From positions 806,001-870,000 of the forward strand of contig CM082591.2 in the NCBI GenBank assembly GCA_040954595.2: a stretch of DNA of 64,000 bases. The letters are read 5' to 3'. Position numbers and translations under genes: made by a program. Of the stretch, positions 14,001 to 27,400 are shown piece by piece. The notes below the pieces were generated by a model that was not told the origin of the DNA, did no database searches, and saw nothing but the letters and a program-made list of their open reading frames with translations. The DNA comes from Balanoglossus misakiensis. Its lineage: Eukaryota; Hemichordata. Every line of letters starts with the position of its first letter. Position 1 is the stretch's first letter.

Positions 14001-17000
14001 TGTATGTCTGTATGTCCATCCACATCAAAAACTTGAAAACCGCTGCGTGTATCACCTTGATATTCAGTGTGCTGATGCAGGCTGGGCTGTAGATGGGAGT
14101 TTGTTCAAATGAAGTTGTCATTGCCAAAAATATGCAAATTAGCTGGAAAAATGTGAATTTGGTCAAAACTCAGTAACTCAAGAACTACTGGTCAGATTGC
14201 TTTGCAAAGTGGTGTGTATTTACTTTATTGAGTTGTTTTGATTAGGCAGGAACTCCCCTCTGTGATTCATATAAACACAGCAAATTCCTGAATGATTACA
14301 TAACTGGCTAAGTTTTAAAGAGGCCAGCTGTTCTATTTAGTGTATGTACACTACATATGTCAGTGTTTGCCCATTGAGCAAAGTTGAACTTCATTGGAGA
14401 AAAGAAGAACCACTCCCGTCGGTCTTAATTTGCATTTTAACACTTTATTTTGCATTTCAATACTTGATTTAAATATGAGAAAAGCCTAACAGTTTTGTCT
14501 CACTGTAGTTAAAGTTTTGGACCTAGAAATATAAATAGTTTGTGTCCATGAGTTCGTATTGGGGATGTGTTAGCACTCTGGGCACCGTACTCCTCACGGG
14601 ATCTGTTAACGCAGGTCAGTGCAACATGTTCCCCAAGCTTTTGTATCGCCTTCTTTTGCTGTGATTTGAGAGCTATACAGTGTTCATTTTGTAGACACAG
14701 GGATGTTTATGTTTGTGAGAGGCTCGCGCGAGTCCGCCATTGTATTGTTGTGTGCAAAAGAGGTCATGGGAGTTTGGGGATGTGTTAGCACTCTGGGCAC
14801 CGTACTCCTCACGGGATCTGTTAACACAGGTCAGTGCAACACACCCCAACCCCAAGCTTTTGTATCGCCTTCTTTTGCTGTGATTTGAGAGCCATACAGT
14901 TCATCTTGGCATTCATCGTCCCATCAGATCTCTGTGTCGACAGTCCGATATTAGATTGTTGTTGGGTCCCAATTTACATACCAATGGGGCCCAACAACAA
15001 TGGGATCAGTTGCGTCTGTATGTATGTATGGATGGATAGATGTATGTCTGTATGTCCGTCCACATCAAAAACTTGAAAACCGCTGTGTGTATCACCATGC
15101 AAATTTGCTGGAAAAATGTGAATTTGGTCAAAACTCAGTAACTCAAGAACTACTGGTCAGATTGCTTTGCACAGTGGCGTGTATTTACTTTATTGAGTTG
15201 TTTTAATTAGGCAGGAAACCCCTCCTGTGATTCATATAAACACAGCAAATTCCTGAATGATTACATAACTGGCTAAGTTTTAAAGAAGCCAGCAGTTCTA
15301 TTTAGTATATGTACAATAAATATGCCATCGGCAGCTTATGGGTCAGTCAGTGCTTGATCTCTCGCTATGTGTGTGTCTGTCTGTCTGTCTGTATATGGCC
15401 ATGTACTCCGGTGTAGACTTTTTCTTGTGTAATCACTCAATGGGACCACCGTGTCCTTGACGCAACTTTTTTATTACTGGAAGGACCGCTGTAATTTATG
15501 GTTCCAATTTCTGTGCCGCTCTCATAAAAAGTACAGATTCTGCCAGCGGCAATTAATCTAAGAGAAGCACAGAGTGTAGTCAGTGTTCGTTCAGAAACAG
15601 GTCACCTCTAGGAGGCTTTGACCTTGACCAAGGAATGATCCACTATTCCAGTTTTCTTTGCATTAAGCTGTATCAAGGCAAACCCATTTTGAAGATCATG
15701 GTGGATATATTCTTGCACAGTGTGCTCTGTAAGCCATATGACGTGCCACTGACTCAACAAACTCACTGTTGACTCAAGAACATTTTACACCCCTAATGCA
15801 TGGATCACCCCTGGTACATATATCAGGTTCAAAATTGTTTTCTTGGTCGTTTGTGTTTTTGTTCTCAAGTCATTTTGGAATTACTTGTACAATCAAGTTA
15901 TTAGTACAATGGGCTGTTCTACAAGTAGCTCGCATTCCTTGCATAGTCTTTTACTTGCATGTATTCAGAAAGTCGAGAGGCGTGACATTGATGGAGACCT
16001 TGACCTTCCAGTAACTGACCTGAGCTTTGTACATGCACTTGACAGTATAAATACACATGTTGGCATGTTGCTAAGCTTTCTTTGTAATGAAAATATGAAT
16101 GCTATATTTATTAAAAATCTAAATCAATGTCTGATGTATACGAAATATAATGTAGATGACAGTGTGCAATAATGCCGGTATCAGCAAAACTCTGATCTGT
16201 ACAGCAATATCATATTTTCATGAAGCTATTTTGCATACGTTCTAGACAGAATCTGCAATCCGGTCGCACTTTAATAATCTGTACTACATACTGTGACAAC
16301 ACGGCATGCGACTCATCGCGAGGTGAAGGAACTTCATAAAAATCGACATACATGCAACGGACTGATCTCTGAATGTAGTGCACTTTTTCAAAGACTATGG
16401 AACATCAGTTGGTGAAACACATTTTTACCCCTGACATTTTCAGATGCATTACTTTTGTGTCTTCATCTACTGTGCACGGCACTCATCAAAGTAAATGCGT
16501 TCGGCTGTTCATTCCCCAAGCGTTTCACAGACAGTCCTTGTACTCTCTGAGCTTTTCTAATCTGTGAGTACACTTAATCAGATTTGGAAAAAAATAATGA
16601 TCTGATGAGACCCAGACAGCAAATGCTAATTTATGGAAACGATATAATTTCACATGTATGAAGTAGATGTGTAATAATTCCTGACATTTATAATAAGATA
16701 ACACGTATCCTACTTCAAGTTATTTCAGTCACCAAATCCATTGTTTCTATATGATAGTTGGACCTCAGAAAAGAGCAAAATGGGGGTGTTGAGGTTAAAA
16801 ACTACATATTATATGTACAAATTAAGTCACCACTACGAAGAAATTGCTGAAACGTGCGTCCTTGTGCATAAAATTATAGCAGAGTAGTGACTGCATATAA
16901 AGTTGAAGGTTGCAGTGTTTGCTATTTCTCCTCACACAACAGATCAATATATTTTTGCAATCGGTTTCTTTCTACATTGATTGTGTTTTCAAGTAGAAGA

Positions 17001-20000
17001 CATTTTCCATTCCATCTGTTTATTGCAGAGTTTCCAGGGAGGGGGACAAATGAGGTTTCAACTTTCAACAGATAGGGAGATTAGTGATACAGGTATACAC
17101 AAACAAAACTATAAAATTAGTGAAACTATTAAAATCCTACAACACTTGTTTTTCTTGAAGTACCTGGTGCCCTCAATAGCACAGTTCTTGGATCAACCTG
17201 CAGTTTTCAAACCCAGTACTCGTACAACATCTTTTTTCGTCAATTTTCAGGAGGCTATGGCCATAAAAATCTCCTCAGAGATGTTTGGGGTATGGCAACT
17301 AATGTGGCAATTGAATCTTTTACCAGATGGGTCCTGTACACATTTATACAGCCACTGCAATTAAATTCAGTGAAAAACATCACTACTGCACAAAAAAGAA
17401 CTCTCTTTACCCCATGGTATAATAAATCTAGAACATACAGCCTGGCAAGTTGCCTAGATACCATTGTTCTTGAATATAACTGCAAGACTAGCATGAATGG
17501 CTTAACAGGCAGGCTGGTACCCACACTACCCTACAGCTTATTTGAAATCAATATATAAAACCACATTTTGCCAGAGTTTGCAGGAGGACAAAACCCTATA
17601 GAACAACTAAAACGAACATATAACGAGACACAATTGAATAATTTTATGTGCCTACGTATGTATTTATTGATTTGTTTCTGTTTGTACACTATCACTGACG
17701 TCACCAGCAGTGTCAAAAGAACTCTCCAATCCTCAGAACATATTGTGAAGTGTGATTTGTAGTAACTTAGGGAGACACGGTCTAACATACACTGGGTATT
17801 TAGATCAATGCCCTTTAGGAATTTAACTTCCTGTTATTCCAACTGCCAAAACCAGCAAAGTCTGAAAGAAAATTGAGAAGGAGAATACCTTCACATGTAT
17901 TTATGACAATATTTGTCATGTAAATGTTTTATTTAATTTAAAAAATGAGAGGGTCAGATTTCCTTAGAAACGGTGCTTTTGCTATAAAGGTTGGGTAACA
18001 TTGATATAAGTAATTTGGGAACCCTTGTTAGTTGTAGTATACCACTGCAAAATGAACCCATGCAGGGCCGGCCAGGTAAAATGACTAGGGAACCCAGGTA
18101 ACATTAACCAGGCCATACTGCCCTCAGCAAAACCATTGTCGTTAAAGTATGAGTGGCTTTGTCAGGATTTAGAAAATGGTGGGTTTTGAGGCAGCGTAAT
18201 TACGTCAACGTGGGCATGCATGAAACGCATGTAGCGCGATACATGTGTTTAATGCATGTTTCAATGAATGAACTGGACTCTGGAATCCTGAAGCTAGACT
18301 GCTTATTTGCATATAATATACAACGGAACATGGGGTGACACTGTAATTTGGATCTCGTATGTGTTGGAGGTGTGTCTAACTGTATCTCTGCAGTTATAAT
18401 TTATGGTTTGGCCTTGATACTTGATGGGCTAGATGATACACATTTTTTTTCAAAGAAGCAGTCAGTGTCAATTAAGGAGACACCGCTGCCACATCCCGAT
18501 AGGAAAGAACTTCTCAAGTTCACATTTTATTGCCAGCTGAATCAACTTCACAAAAGTTTACCTGCGGTGCCTGAACTCTGAATGACCCTGGCATGTCCTT
18601 GGTTGGGTCAAAGTTATTTGCTGAACTGTCTAAAATCTCATGAATGCAAGTGTGCTTAGTGAGGAACAAAATGTACTGGTTTAATTAAAGGCTTCTCTCG
18701 GATGGGAAAACATATAAATCACTTCAAATTGGCTTTGTGGTCAAGAAGACCTGTTTCTTAACTTCCTAGGTTGTGAGAACAGAAATGAAAAAGTTTTTCT
18801 TGCTGATGAGTACATCTCAAGTGATTTCATGATGGTGTGCGCCCTCTCTGTGTACAGAACAGATGCAAATTGTTTACATGCAAATTTACATCTATGTATG
18901 CGCACGTACTCGTACCATGACCTAGGTCACTCCAACTCGGGTATCAATTCCTCTCATAAGACAGTATTTTATAGTGTTCAGTTCTGATACTAACATGTAC
19001 ATGTACATGTATGTGTATGTGTATGCAATGTACTATGCATGTAAGATTTCACATAACTTTATTTTTTTCAGACAATCGGGAAGAACTTCAAACAATTTCC
19101 TCAATGACAAACACAAATTTATGTACACCAGATAATAAAGGCTTCAAAGAAGTGACCTCCTTTGCAACCAGTTTGACTGTTCCCAATCAAACAAGTTGAT
19201 TAATGACCTGGTTCAATGAAAGTAGCCTTCACCTACATGTGTTGTCAGAATGGATTTGTCCTTGTGTCTGGAAATACTTCAAGGGAAATAGACGTAGTCT
19301 ATCGCGCTCTTCCATACCCCTTTAGCTAATGGTGTATATGCCCCCCACCTCCATGATATTCTTTGAAGGTTTACACATATCCAAGTAGGTGATGAATAAT
19401 TCATAAGAGTTCACATAGCCCCATTTACTAACGTGTTATAGGGTAAAATTGCATTTCTGCCATCTTGAAAATCACAAAGGATTGTGGGATATTGTAGCTT
19501 CTGTGCTGACTGGTGTACCTTGAGTGACAGAAGAAAATAAAATGTGGAATCAAATCAAATTCTTACATCTGTATTTGTTCATAAATGCAAACTTAATGAT
19601 TTACAAGAACCAAATTACTGAAAATAAAACTATAAAAGGAACAAAATGCATATACTGTCTTTTGTAAGGAACATGAAAAAATACCTGTAAAGAAAAAGCT
19701 TATTCAGTCTAACAGCTACCATGGCAACCAGCGACTGAGTCAGCAAAGAATAATCCAAGTATACAAATTCTAAAAGCTATCTTTCTCTGATGTGTCAATA
19801 ACAGACTGTCTTTGTTTGAAGAAACCCACGGAAAGTCAAAATTCTATGGCAAAGCTTTTAAAAACTGAGAATTCATTACAATTAACATGGTTGAGAATAT
19901 AATGGTGAGGAGTGAGTGTTTTCAATCAAGGAGTGGCTTCAATTGGCGAAAAACAAACACTGACTTCCCCGCACATCGCCCGTCGTGATGGAAACCACTT

Positions 20001-23000
20001 TGTTGTAGGCAGCTGATTAAAAATGGCTACCATGACCTCCAGACAATAGTTCAACTGTACAAAGCCCACAAGTGCATTCAAGGACACTTTTGGGTCAATA
20101 TGAATATCCGCAGCGCACGGACTGACCCGGTTCCCATCATGCACATGTAGTAGTGTCCACAGACCCCATTGTCATAGTGTGGGCTGACCTATTTGATAAG
20201 TACCACAGAGGAGTTAGACATGACCAGCTGGTGTTGGGTTCAGTACATTGAACAAATTCTGCCACGTCATATCATGGTGCTATTGTTCGACGCTTAAAGC
20301 TCTTTCGATGGCTACTCAAATACCCTGTCCTTTTACATGTACATGTATCTAACCAATGGTCAAATTCTGCTGGACAGGTTAAACACAGTGGCCTAATTTC
20401 ACCACCCAAGGCTATTGGCTCTGTCCTCTGCTTGAGGGGTGGGGAAGGGGGTTATTGGTGCATAATAGGGTCAGACCAATGGTGAGGTCAACCAAAAAAT
20501 ATGGTCAAAGACTCAAAGGGCATATCTCAGTCTTTGAATGCACATGATTGTGCATGTCACCCAGTGAAAATCAGTGATTGGCTATTTCATTATCCATGGT
20601 AACAGTGGTTGCATTTGCATTTAATTAGGTCACTGTGTACCTTTAATTTTTCTAGAAAATGCCAGAGGGTTACCCATTCACTGTAAAATCCATACATGCA
20701 CATATCTAAGTTCTAACTAATGGTGGTGTCTGATGTATTAACAATGCACTGACGTAGATGACAGACACTGAACACAGTCAATATGTTTCCCTGCCACTAC
20801 ATTATTTACAGCTGTTCATGAGAGAAATATGCATGCTTCACGACTTTCAGACACCAAATCAATAACTCAAACTTGCAAAAGTATATCAACGGATTTATTG
20901 TCAGAGTTTGGGTTGATAAATGAAACTTTCTCAGCAGTCGATGTTGTTCTCTCCAAATGACAAATATTCTTTTTGTGATAAACAGGGTAAGTGATGTGAA
21001 CAGCACTGAGCATCATCTGCTCCAGTTGGCACTCTTCCCACTTGATTGTTTTCAACAAAAGTACAAAAAACAAAATGTGTATGTTCTTGTGGTTTGTGTG
21101 TTACTGAACAATGCTTTATTTCTGACAAATAACTGTACAGTGAGCAGAGCAACATAAATAATGTATAAAGAGAAACAAACCCAAAATTATATGTGAAAAG
21201 TGAGTGACTTGCCCCTTTAACATAAAATACAGACTCTTTACTGATTTTTACTGATTTTAAGGATGGTTTTTGACAGGCCCAGTCGGAAAGGTGGTAGTAA
21301 CTCTTGATAAATGTTTAATTTGCATATACCTTGAGGTGACAGGCTTTAATCGATGTCAGAAAGGTCTGTACATTGACAGTGGATGGCTATATTTCACTCA
21401 AACTAATGATTTTGAAATTCATTTCATGGCTATTCTCTCCTTGAACTGAATGATTTGAATTTTAGATGAAGCAAAAATTGTAATCGTACCACCTGTGCCA
21501 AGGTTGTCCCTGATTATACCTTTTTCCCTCGTTTCTCATTCTCAGGTCCAGGAAATATATACATGTACCTGGCTCACTCTTTAAGGGGCTACCATCATCT
21601 TAAGCCCATCACTCCCTCCATCTCCCTCCCATCACCTCTCCCTGCCCCTCCCTCTCATACTCTGTCGCCACACACACACATATACACACATTCAAAAAGG
21701 CAAATGCATTTTATACATGATTCTTTCTAATCAAGTCATTTACTGAATGATAAAGGGGATACAATAAAAGCGAGGAAATCAGTGGTTGTTTTGTTTCCTC
21801 TTATATTACATACTAGGAGTGTACGAAAAAAGAGCAATTTCACCATGCTACATGTACAACGACAGAGCTGGGTGCCACCTCAGGACAACCCCTTATGGTT
21901 GTATTGATAGCAAAGGAAAAACAGAACACTCCCTGTTTTTCCCTTTGTTCAGCTTGTTTTCGTACGACGAAGCTAAAAAATAAAATACCACGCGCCACAT
22001 GGTGTGTGTGCTCGCTAAAATTACAAATAAGACATGTATACTTTTGTTTTTCTTCCGAAAATGAACTTACTCCAGCCAGAATCAGCTTAGAGCAGAAACA
22101 AGTCAAATTTTTCCAGGCCATAAATTCTCCGTGCAGTTTGACCTTCAGATTTCACACTAGAATCATTTACATACAAGTTGCTTCCTGACCTTTTCATCGT
22201 TTGATATGCCCGATCTGAGACTCACAGACTCATGTTTTAATAGCTCAACTATTCGGCCAATAACATTCAACCATTACTGTGCAACTGACATCTCTTCTGA
22301 ACAGTAATCAATTTCTGTAGCTGACCCTGAAGTGCTCTGATCCCAACATGAACTGGAGGCCCACTGTGGCTCATAATCTAATAACACAAAAACTTCAACC
22401 CACTTTTTTTTCTGCAAATGAAATCTGATCTATAAAGAATATCATCTTGTGGACATCCACAATTTTTGCTGTAGAGCTGTACACAATTATGAGAAAAGAC
22501 AAGACAAACAAAAAAATTATGCATGTATATTTACTAACCCCCTTTCCAACCCTAGCCAGTATGGAACACTGCAAGGACACTCCTCTGTTTAAAGCAAATT
22601 TTCTTTTCTTCTTTTATAAGTTTTAAAATATAGCGAGTAAAAATCACATAGTCACAAATTCTAAATTATTTTGGCATGTACGCACCGCTCAAAAAAACAA
22701 CTGCTCGACTGAATCTCAGGGTTACTGTGGCAGACATTATATTTATGTGAACTAATTCTGACAAAAAGAGGCATTCTGGCTTCAGAATATCTACATTTAT
22801 GAACTCTAATGCATACGTCCTTTTAATTCTAAGCCTAGTAAATTGGTGCTCGGAATAATTTCCTTTTGCAGACAATATGGCAATATCATATAGTCAGTAC
22901 GAGTTGTTGACTGTTTCATTCGACCCACATTGAAATAACCATTTACTGAAATACCCTGCTCCCAACCGAGTTCACAGTACTCTTAAAATTCTTCTCTTAC

Positions 23001-24496
23001 GGATGGCCTCAAGTTGACCCCGGACACACACCCTGTAAAAAGCCCTCCAAATGATTACATCAGATTCAACTCTTCCCAAAAATAGAGTCTGTGGCCTTCA
23101 ATAAAATGTTGTTCAACCAAAATGCCATTTTGATCTATTCCATGATGAATAGACTGTTTTATTTTTGGCTGTTTTCAAAGACATCTTTTAGCACGTATAT
23201 AAAAAGCAACCATGTCATTGTCACAAAAGTAAAACAAGACCACATCAAATTTGTAAGAAATTATTTAAAAAAATGCTATGGCTGATTACTACAGGTAGTC
23301 CATTCTAAATGGAATATATTTATACAGATTCATTGGAAACTTGAATGTCGAAAACATGGTGTGGTGTGTGGTTGTGTGTTGTGTGGTCATGAAGAACAGT
23401 ATATGGTAGATCACACATGTATGTATTTTGTCGATTTTGTAATAAATCGGCTGCAATGGGTGCACTGCAATAATGACACACTGTTTTAGCCAACAATAAG
23501 AATAGCTGATTTTATTTTCCTAATTTGGGAATTGTTTTCATGCCCTCAAAATCATCTCGGCGAGTGACCTTCACCTCCAGAAATAATTAACCCGGTGACG
23601 CATGATTTAGGCCGGGATTTTTCCGGCTGCCGTCTTCGACTTGTTTATCCAACCGGCTGACGCAGGTCCCTTTCGGGAACTGAGCGAATTTCAAAAATTG
23701 ATGACTTCCGCATAACTCAAGTCTGTCTACTACGCCAGCGCTTGTTGACAATGAAGCTGAAATCCGCGAGAAAATTACTAAATTTACGAATTAAAAGTCC
23801 TATTTTTAGGCAAAGTTATTTTTTCACTGCATTGGCTACGTGGGTGACAGCGTGTATAGCATGTGCGGCTTTGGGGAGACATAGACACGTCTGAAAATAT
23901 TCGCTACAGCTGTCGAATTTCGTTGTCCATTTCCATTGGCGGAACTTGCACGCACCCTTGTCAATTTCAGGGCGGTATGTTAATTTCACAACCTGGACTT
24001 TTGAAAAGAAATGTGTACGTCCGTAAGATCACGACAACACTGCATTATTCATCAGCAAGGCGCTATTGTACGTGTCAGACGGTATGCGGCGCTCTCGCCT
24101 CGCGGTAGTGACGCACGCATTCCCCGAAAACACGTCGGTCTTCAAAAAATAATGAAAACACAGAACAAAGACAAAGAAAAAAGACAGGTGGTATAAATAA
24201 CTTGTTTGTGGCATCGCCGTTATATTAAAATTAGCCAAGTTCACGACCATGGAGCCAGCGACCTGGTTTACCCTTGTCAAGGTCACCACCGACAAAACAG
24301 ATTTATAAATTGAACTGGTTTCTCGCATTACATGAACGAAGGAATGAACTACTGGTTGGTTTTTGGTTTAATACTCACCGATTCTGTTGCTTGGTTGTGA
24401 CTTGCAAGTTAGGACGGGTTTTATGTCTGGAGAATTAAGCATATGGACGTCCATGGCTCCGCTAGCGGAGGGAAATTCGTGCTGAATATCGTTCAT
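7685..24496 (-). CDS. NR1-type nuclear receptor (ROR/Rev-erb/E75-like), complete 8-exon gene
   Basis: Ligand-regulated transcription factor acting in the nucleus. Coding exons on the - strand: 24379-24496, 10897-10979, 10507-10648, 9984-10195, 9562-9703, 9108-9212, 8417-8683 and 7685-8055. They join in frame to 479 residues. The DNA-binding domain (about residues 46-110) has all eight zinc cysteines (46, 49, 63, 66, 82, 88, 98, 101) and the P-box CEGCKG. The extension [13 protein letters not shown] resembles Rev-erb, E75 and PPAR. The ligand-binding domain has the helix 3-5 signature [16 protein letters not shown], the DRPGL motif, LPELRSL and an activation helix PPLYKEVF (427-434) like that of ROR. 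A 45-residue acidic/proline tail follows. NR1 membership is clear. Placement within NR1 is not, since DBD and LBD features are mixed and divergent. The start is the first ATG in frame in exon 1; the open frame above it begins at a TTG after a stop. The first intron is 13.4 kb. Confidence 0.9.
9419..9513. mobile_element. MITE-like element, copy 2 (in nuclear receptor intron 5)
   Basis: TTAACCCTTTCACCCCCAAT at the left and AGAAAGGGGTAAAT at the right form the inverted ends. The centre carries AACAATGGATTTGAACCAAACCATG, close to the centre of the copy at 13475. It lies just downstream of exon 9562-9703 on the coding strand, so it is transcribed as intron. Confidence 0.6.
10507..10648 (-). CDS. 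Nuclear receptor exon 3: second zinc finger
   Basis: It encodes [19 protein letters not shown] then [15 protein letters not shown] and [13 protein letters not shown]. The four cysteines of the second module and the dimerisation D-box are present. It starts in phase 0 after TTTAAAG and ends GAAG|gtatgt in phase 1; the next exon supplies the codon giving [11 protein letters not shown]. The split of the DNA-binding domain between two exons at CK|GFF is usual for the family. Confidence 0.95.
10897..10979 (-). CDS. Nuclear receptor exon 2: first zinc finger
   Basis: It is too short to stand out as an ORF. It runs from the acceptor TTTACATTCCAG to the donor AAG|gtaagt and encodes [16 protein letters not shown] followed by [12 protein letters not shown]. 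It carries the four cysteines of the first zinc module and the P-box helix that reads the hormone-response half site. CGDKSSG(V/I)HYG is the ROR-style form of this motif. Confidence 0.92.
13475..13575. mobile_element. MITE-like element, copy 3
   Basis: This is the best preserved copy. It begins TTAACCCTTTCACCCCCTAT, has the centre AAATCAATGGATTTGGGCCA and ends GGTGAAAGAGGGAAAGGGTC. The terminal inverted repeats are about 16 bp. A degraded relative is at about 16720-16799. Confidence 0.6.
13935..15316. repeat. Nested duplicated repeat block
   Basis: An outer pair (13935-14350 and 14961-15316) shares GTTGGGTCCCA, a TGTATGTATGGA-rich stretch, CACATCAAAAACTTGAAAAC and ACTCAGTAACTCAAGAACTA. The second copy lacks about 75 bp found in the first. 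Between them an inner pair (14561-14680 and 14776-14899) shares GGGGATGTGTTAGCACTCTG and TATCGCCTTCTTTTGCTGTG. This looks like one composite repeat duplicated by insertion or recombination. Confidence 0.6.
24379..24496 (-). CDS. Nuclear receptor exon 1: start codon and A/B region
   Basis: It encodes 39 residues ([13 protein letters not shown] onward) with a short serine/proline-rich N-terminus and ends AGAATCG|gtgagt, leaving one base. That phase fits the acceptor at 10980, giving ...[15 protein letters not shown] across the junction. An acceptor 10 bp further in (CCCAG) would break the frame, which supports the chosen one. No in-frame ATG lies between this one and the upstream stop. The join skips 13.4 kb, so an unseen extra exon cannot be excluded. 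Confidence 0.75.
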
Positions 24497-27400
24497 CGGA
24501 CTTAAAACTCGAGATATGCCACAGAGTATGGTTGGGTCCAGTCTGGTGCTTGTCCTCTCTGTTCTACTGTGTGAGTTCAACTTTCTGTCGAAATATTTTT
24601 AACAGAAATTGATGCAGGTGTCTAAATTCTCGACTTAATGACACGTTCGCTGTCCTTAGCTACAGTAACTGAGTGTCCGTGTACCATATACAGTCCACAA
24701 AATTACAAAAAATCGTCGTAATATGGCAAAAGAAGTTTTCAGTCTATCCCACAGTCACTCGGTTGTTCTTCGCTCAGATGAAATAATCGACCTCACCAAT
24801 GTTGACCTAGATAACTACCAATGACCAGCTTTTCTCATAAGGTCAATCACCCTTAATCACGTGATATTTATCACATACACGAAATTTAAAATTTTAAGCT
24901 GATACTGAGCAAATTAGGTGAGATAAATTAGTGAAATAATACAGATTTTTCTCTCAGAAATCGCACCGACCGGACGTAATTTTTACATCAATTGAGATTA
25001 GCAGAATTTCACACTCAAATTAAGAAGTCCTGCCTCACCCACGAATTAAGTGAACTCGCCCATAGACTAGACGCAGTACGTACGCATGATCCGAGCGACT
25101 GATGTTCATTGCAAGTGGTACATTGCACCTCTCTAACAAACAAATTACGTCATGCGAGTTGTTTACAAAACCCAGTTAACAAGGCTTAGAGACCATTTAC
25201 GTAGATCAGGTCGTGACGAGATCGAAACAACATATTGTGTAATGTCAGTATATAATATTGGGCAGACGATGACCCCATTCTCAGATTGTATTAAAAACAA
25301 AATTCCCTCAAACTATTAAAACCAAAGAAAAAAGTTAAGGGTAGGTAGCACACATAAAAAAAGAAACGGCTTATATTAAAGTCTTTAGGCCCATCTGGTC
25401 GAGAAAGGATGCGTATGTAACCACTATCTATTGTTAATATCAATTCAGAATGGGCTTGAAATTTTTTTCTCAGAATAATCAAAATATTAATCATTTTCTG
25501 CACATAGGCTTAATATAAGCTTATGTGAGCTAGAGATACAGAGAGAGGCAGACAGATAGATTCAGGGCCAGAGAGACAGACAGAGACAGTATATTATAAG
25601 CTTCAATGCAGGTGAACGATATTTATAATCTTTGCTTTGAAGCGGCTTACACTTTTTAAGACATTGATGTCGTAGTCATAGTAACCATTGTCACTTTTAA
25701 GATGCACCGATGATGGCGATGTTTGTGTTAGCTTTGATGACTAACAGCGTTAGTGAAAATGAGAACGACCTTTAAAAAGAAAATTACTGTGACAGACGGT
25801 AATTCATTTGATCACTTACCTATTTTCTGACTTGCTGTTTACTATATGCGAGGTGACTATACCTACGCATCATGGATCCGAGTCGACGGTTCACATTTAG
25901 GCTTTGGGATATATTTAGGTCATTATCTTTTTGGCTTTTTTGTGCTGGCAGTTTTGCAAATGAAACTTTATACTGTAATGTTATTAAAATTGGCCTAATG
26001 TTAGAATGTTATTGAAAGAGAAAATGATAGTTTCAATCACCTTGATCTACTTACCTATGATAAATAATCAGAATCCCGAAAAAAAATTATCAAAACCTGT
26101 ACCAGAAAGATTGCAAGTGTTCGTATTACAAAAATAATAATTTTAATAGATTTTTGTTATTGAAATATGGGCGTGATTTTGTTTGCAATAGGATTGGATG
26201 TGGTGACGAATAACGTCTAACCACGGTGACACACCCCTGTGAATTAAACAACGCATCGATCCAACATTTGGCGTGATCGAACAGTAACGTCATTATATCG
26301 ATTTATTCAACTTATCTCAGTGACCCTACCACAGTCATACCACTGGAGCCGACCTAACCCGATTCACTCGTTTGTCTCGTGTACGAGGTTATTGTCACCA
26401 ATAACCTGTGAATGACCAGGTGAACGACCTTTATGGTCAATTTAGACATTCTGCATTAAAGTAAAAGGCCTCGTCCCCGTTTTATGGGGAAATGCGCCAC
26501 CTATACCCAAGGCCTACCAGTTGCAATCTAACGTAAGTGGCGCTGGTACAGCCAATATCGACAGCTGATCATGACGTATTTACAATTATTTATTTCGCCA
26601 GACTGAAAAAAATCGATACAATCTATTCAAAACCACATAGAGAATAAATACAACCTAAAATTCAATATATAACGGAAATGAGACATCCTTAACAATATTA
26701 TGAAGACTATCCCGTATTTTGCTAGAAAAACAACTGCTTGTGGGAGAGTATATTAGACAAAGTTATTGAACAAATGTACCACACACTTGTGCTTTGATTT
26801 TATGAAGACTAAAATTGAACCAATACCTTAGTTCACATCCATGTGAATCAGGTTTCACAGTCAAAATAGACGTCACATTGGCATTTCGATGCTCTTGTAA
26901 GCAATTGTATTTTTTTTTCGATCTGGGAGATTCGCCACGTAATTCGTAATTGTACTGAAAAGTATCTTAATATTTGCTTCAATTCAGAATAGCACGTCCG
27001 CCCTCATCGGATGCATGCTCATTCCTTTTGAATCTGGACAAGCAGAAGAAAGGGTACATGTACTTCAAACCTTAAGCAGCAACGCGTTCATTTTTGTATC
27101 CACGTTCCAGAAAAGTCCCAGAAAAAAAAGCGATACATTTTATTCACAATAGCCAATGCGACACACTGTTAGAGAGAGAGACAGAGACAAGTTCTCAGAT
27201 TTCATAAATGTGTACGCACAATGGAAACGTGATATACAATATCATGTTTTCAAAATACGCCACTTTGCACCTAGATACTTTGGCTAAACATTAAAGTTTG
27301 AAGGACAGCGTCTTACTTCGTGGAACTTTATCAGGCTGCGCCAAATTTCACACTTTCTCCAGGTGTTTCATATTTCAGGTAGTGTGCCATACAATGATGA

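Larger units (their letters stand above)
10980..24378 (-). other. 13.4 kb first intron of the nuclear receptor
   Basis: I see no coding exon here. It contains MITE copies (13475-13575 and about 16720-16799), two nested pairs of diverged duplications (13935-14350 with 14961-15316; 14561-14680 with 14776-14899) and short (TG/CA) tracts. Long first introns in nuclear receptor genes often hold alternative promoters and enhancers, but nothing here proves that. Open frames such as 12076-12333 and 16981-17364 show no recognisable protein. Confidence 0.6.
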
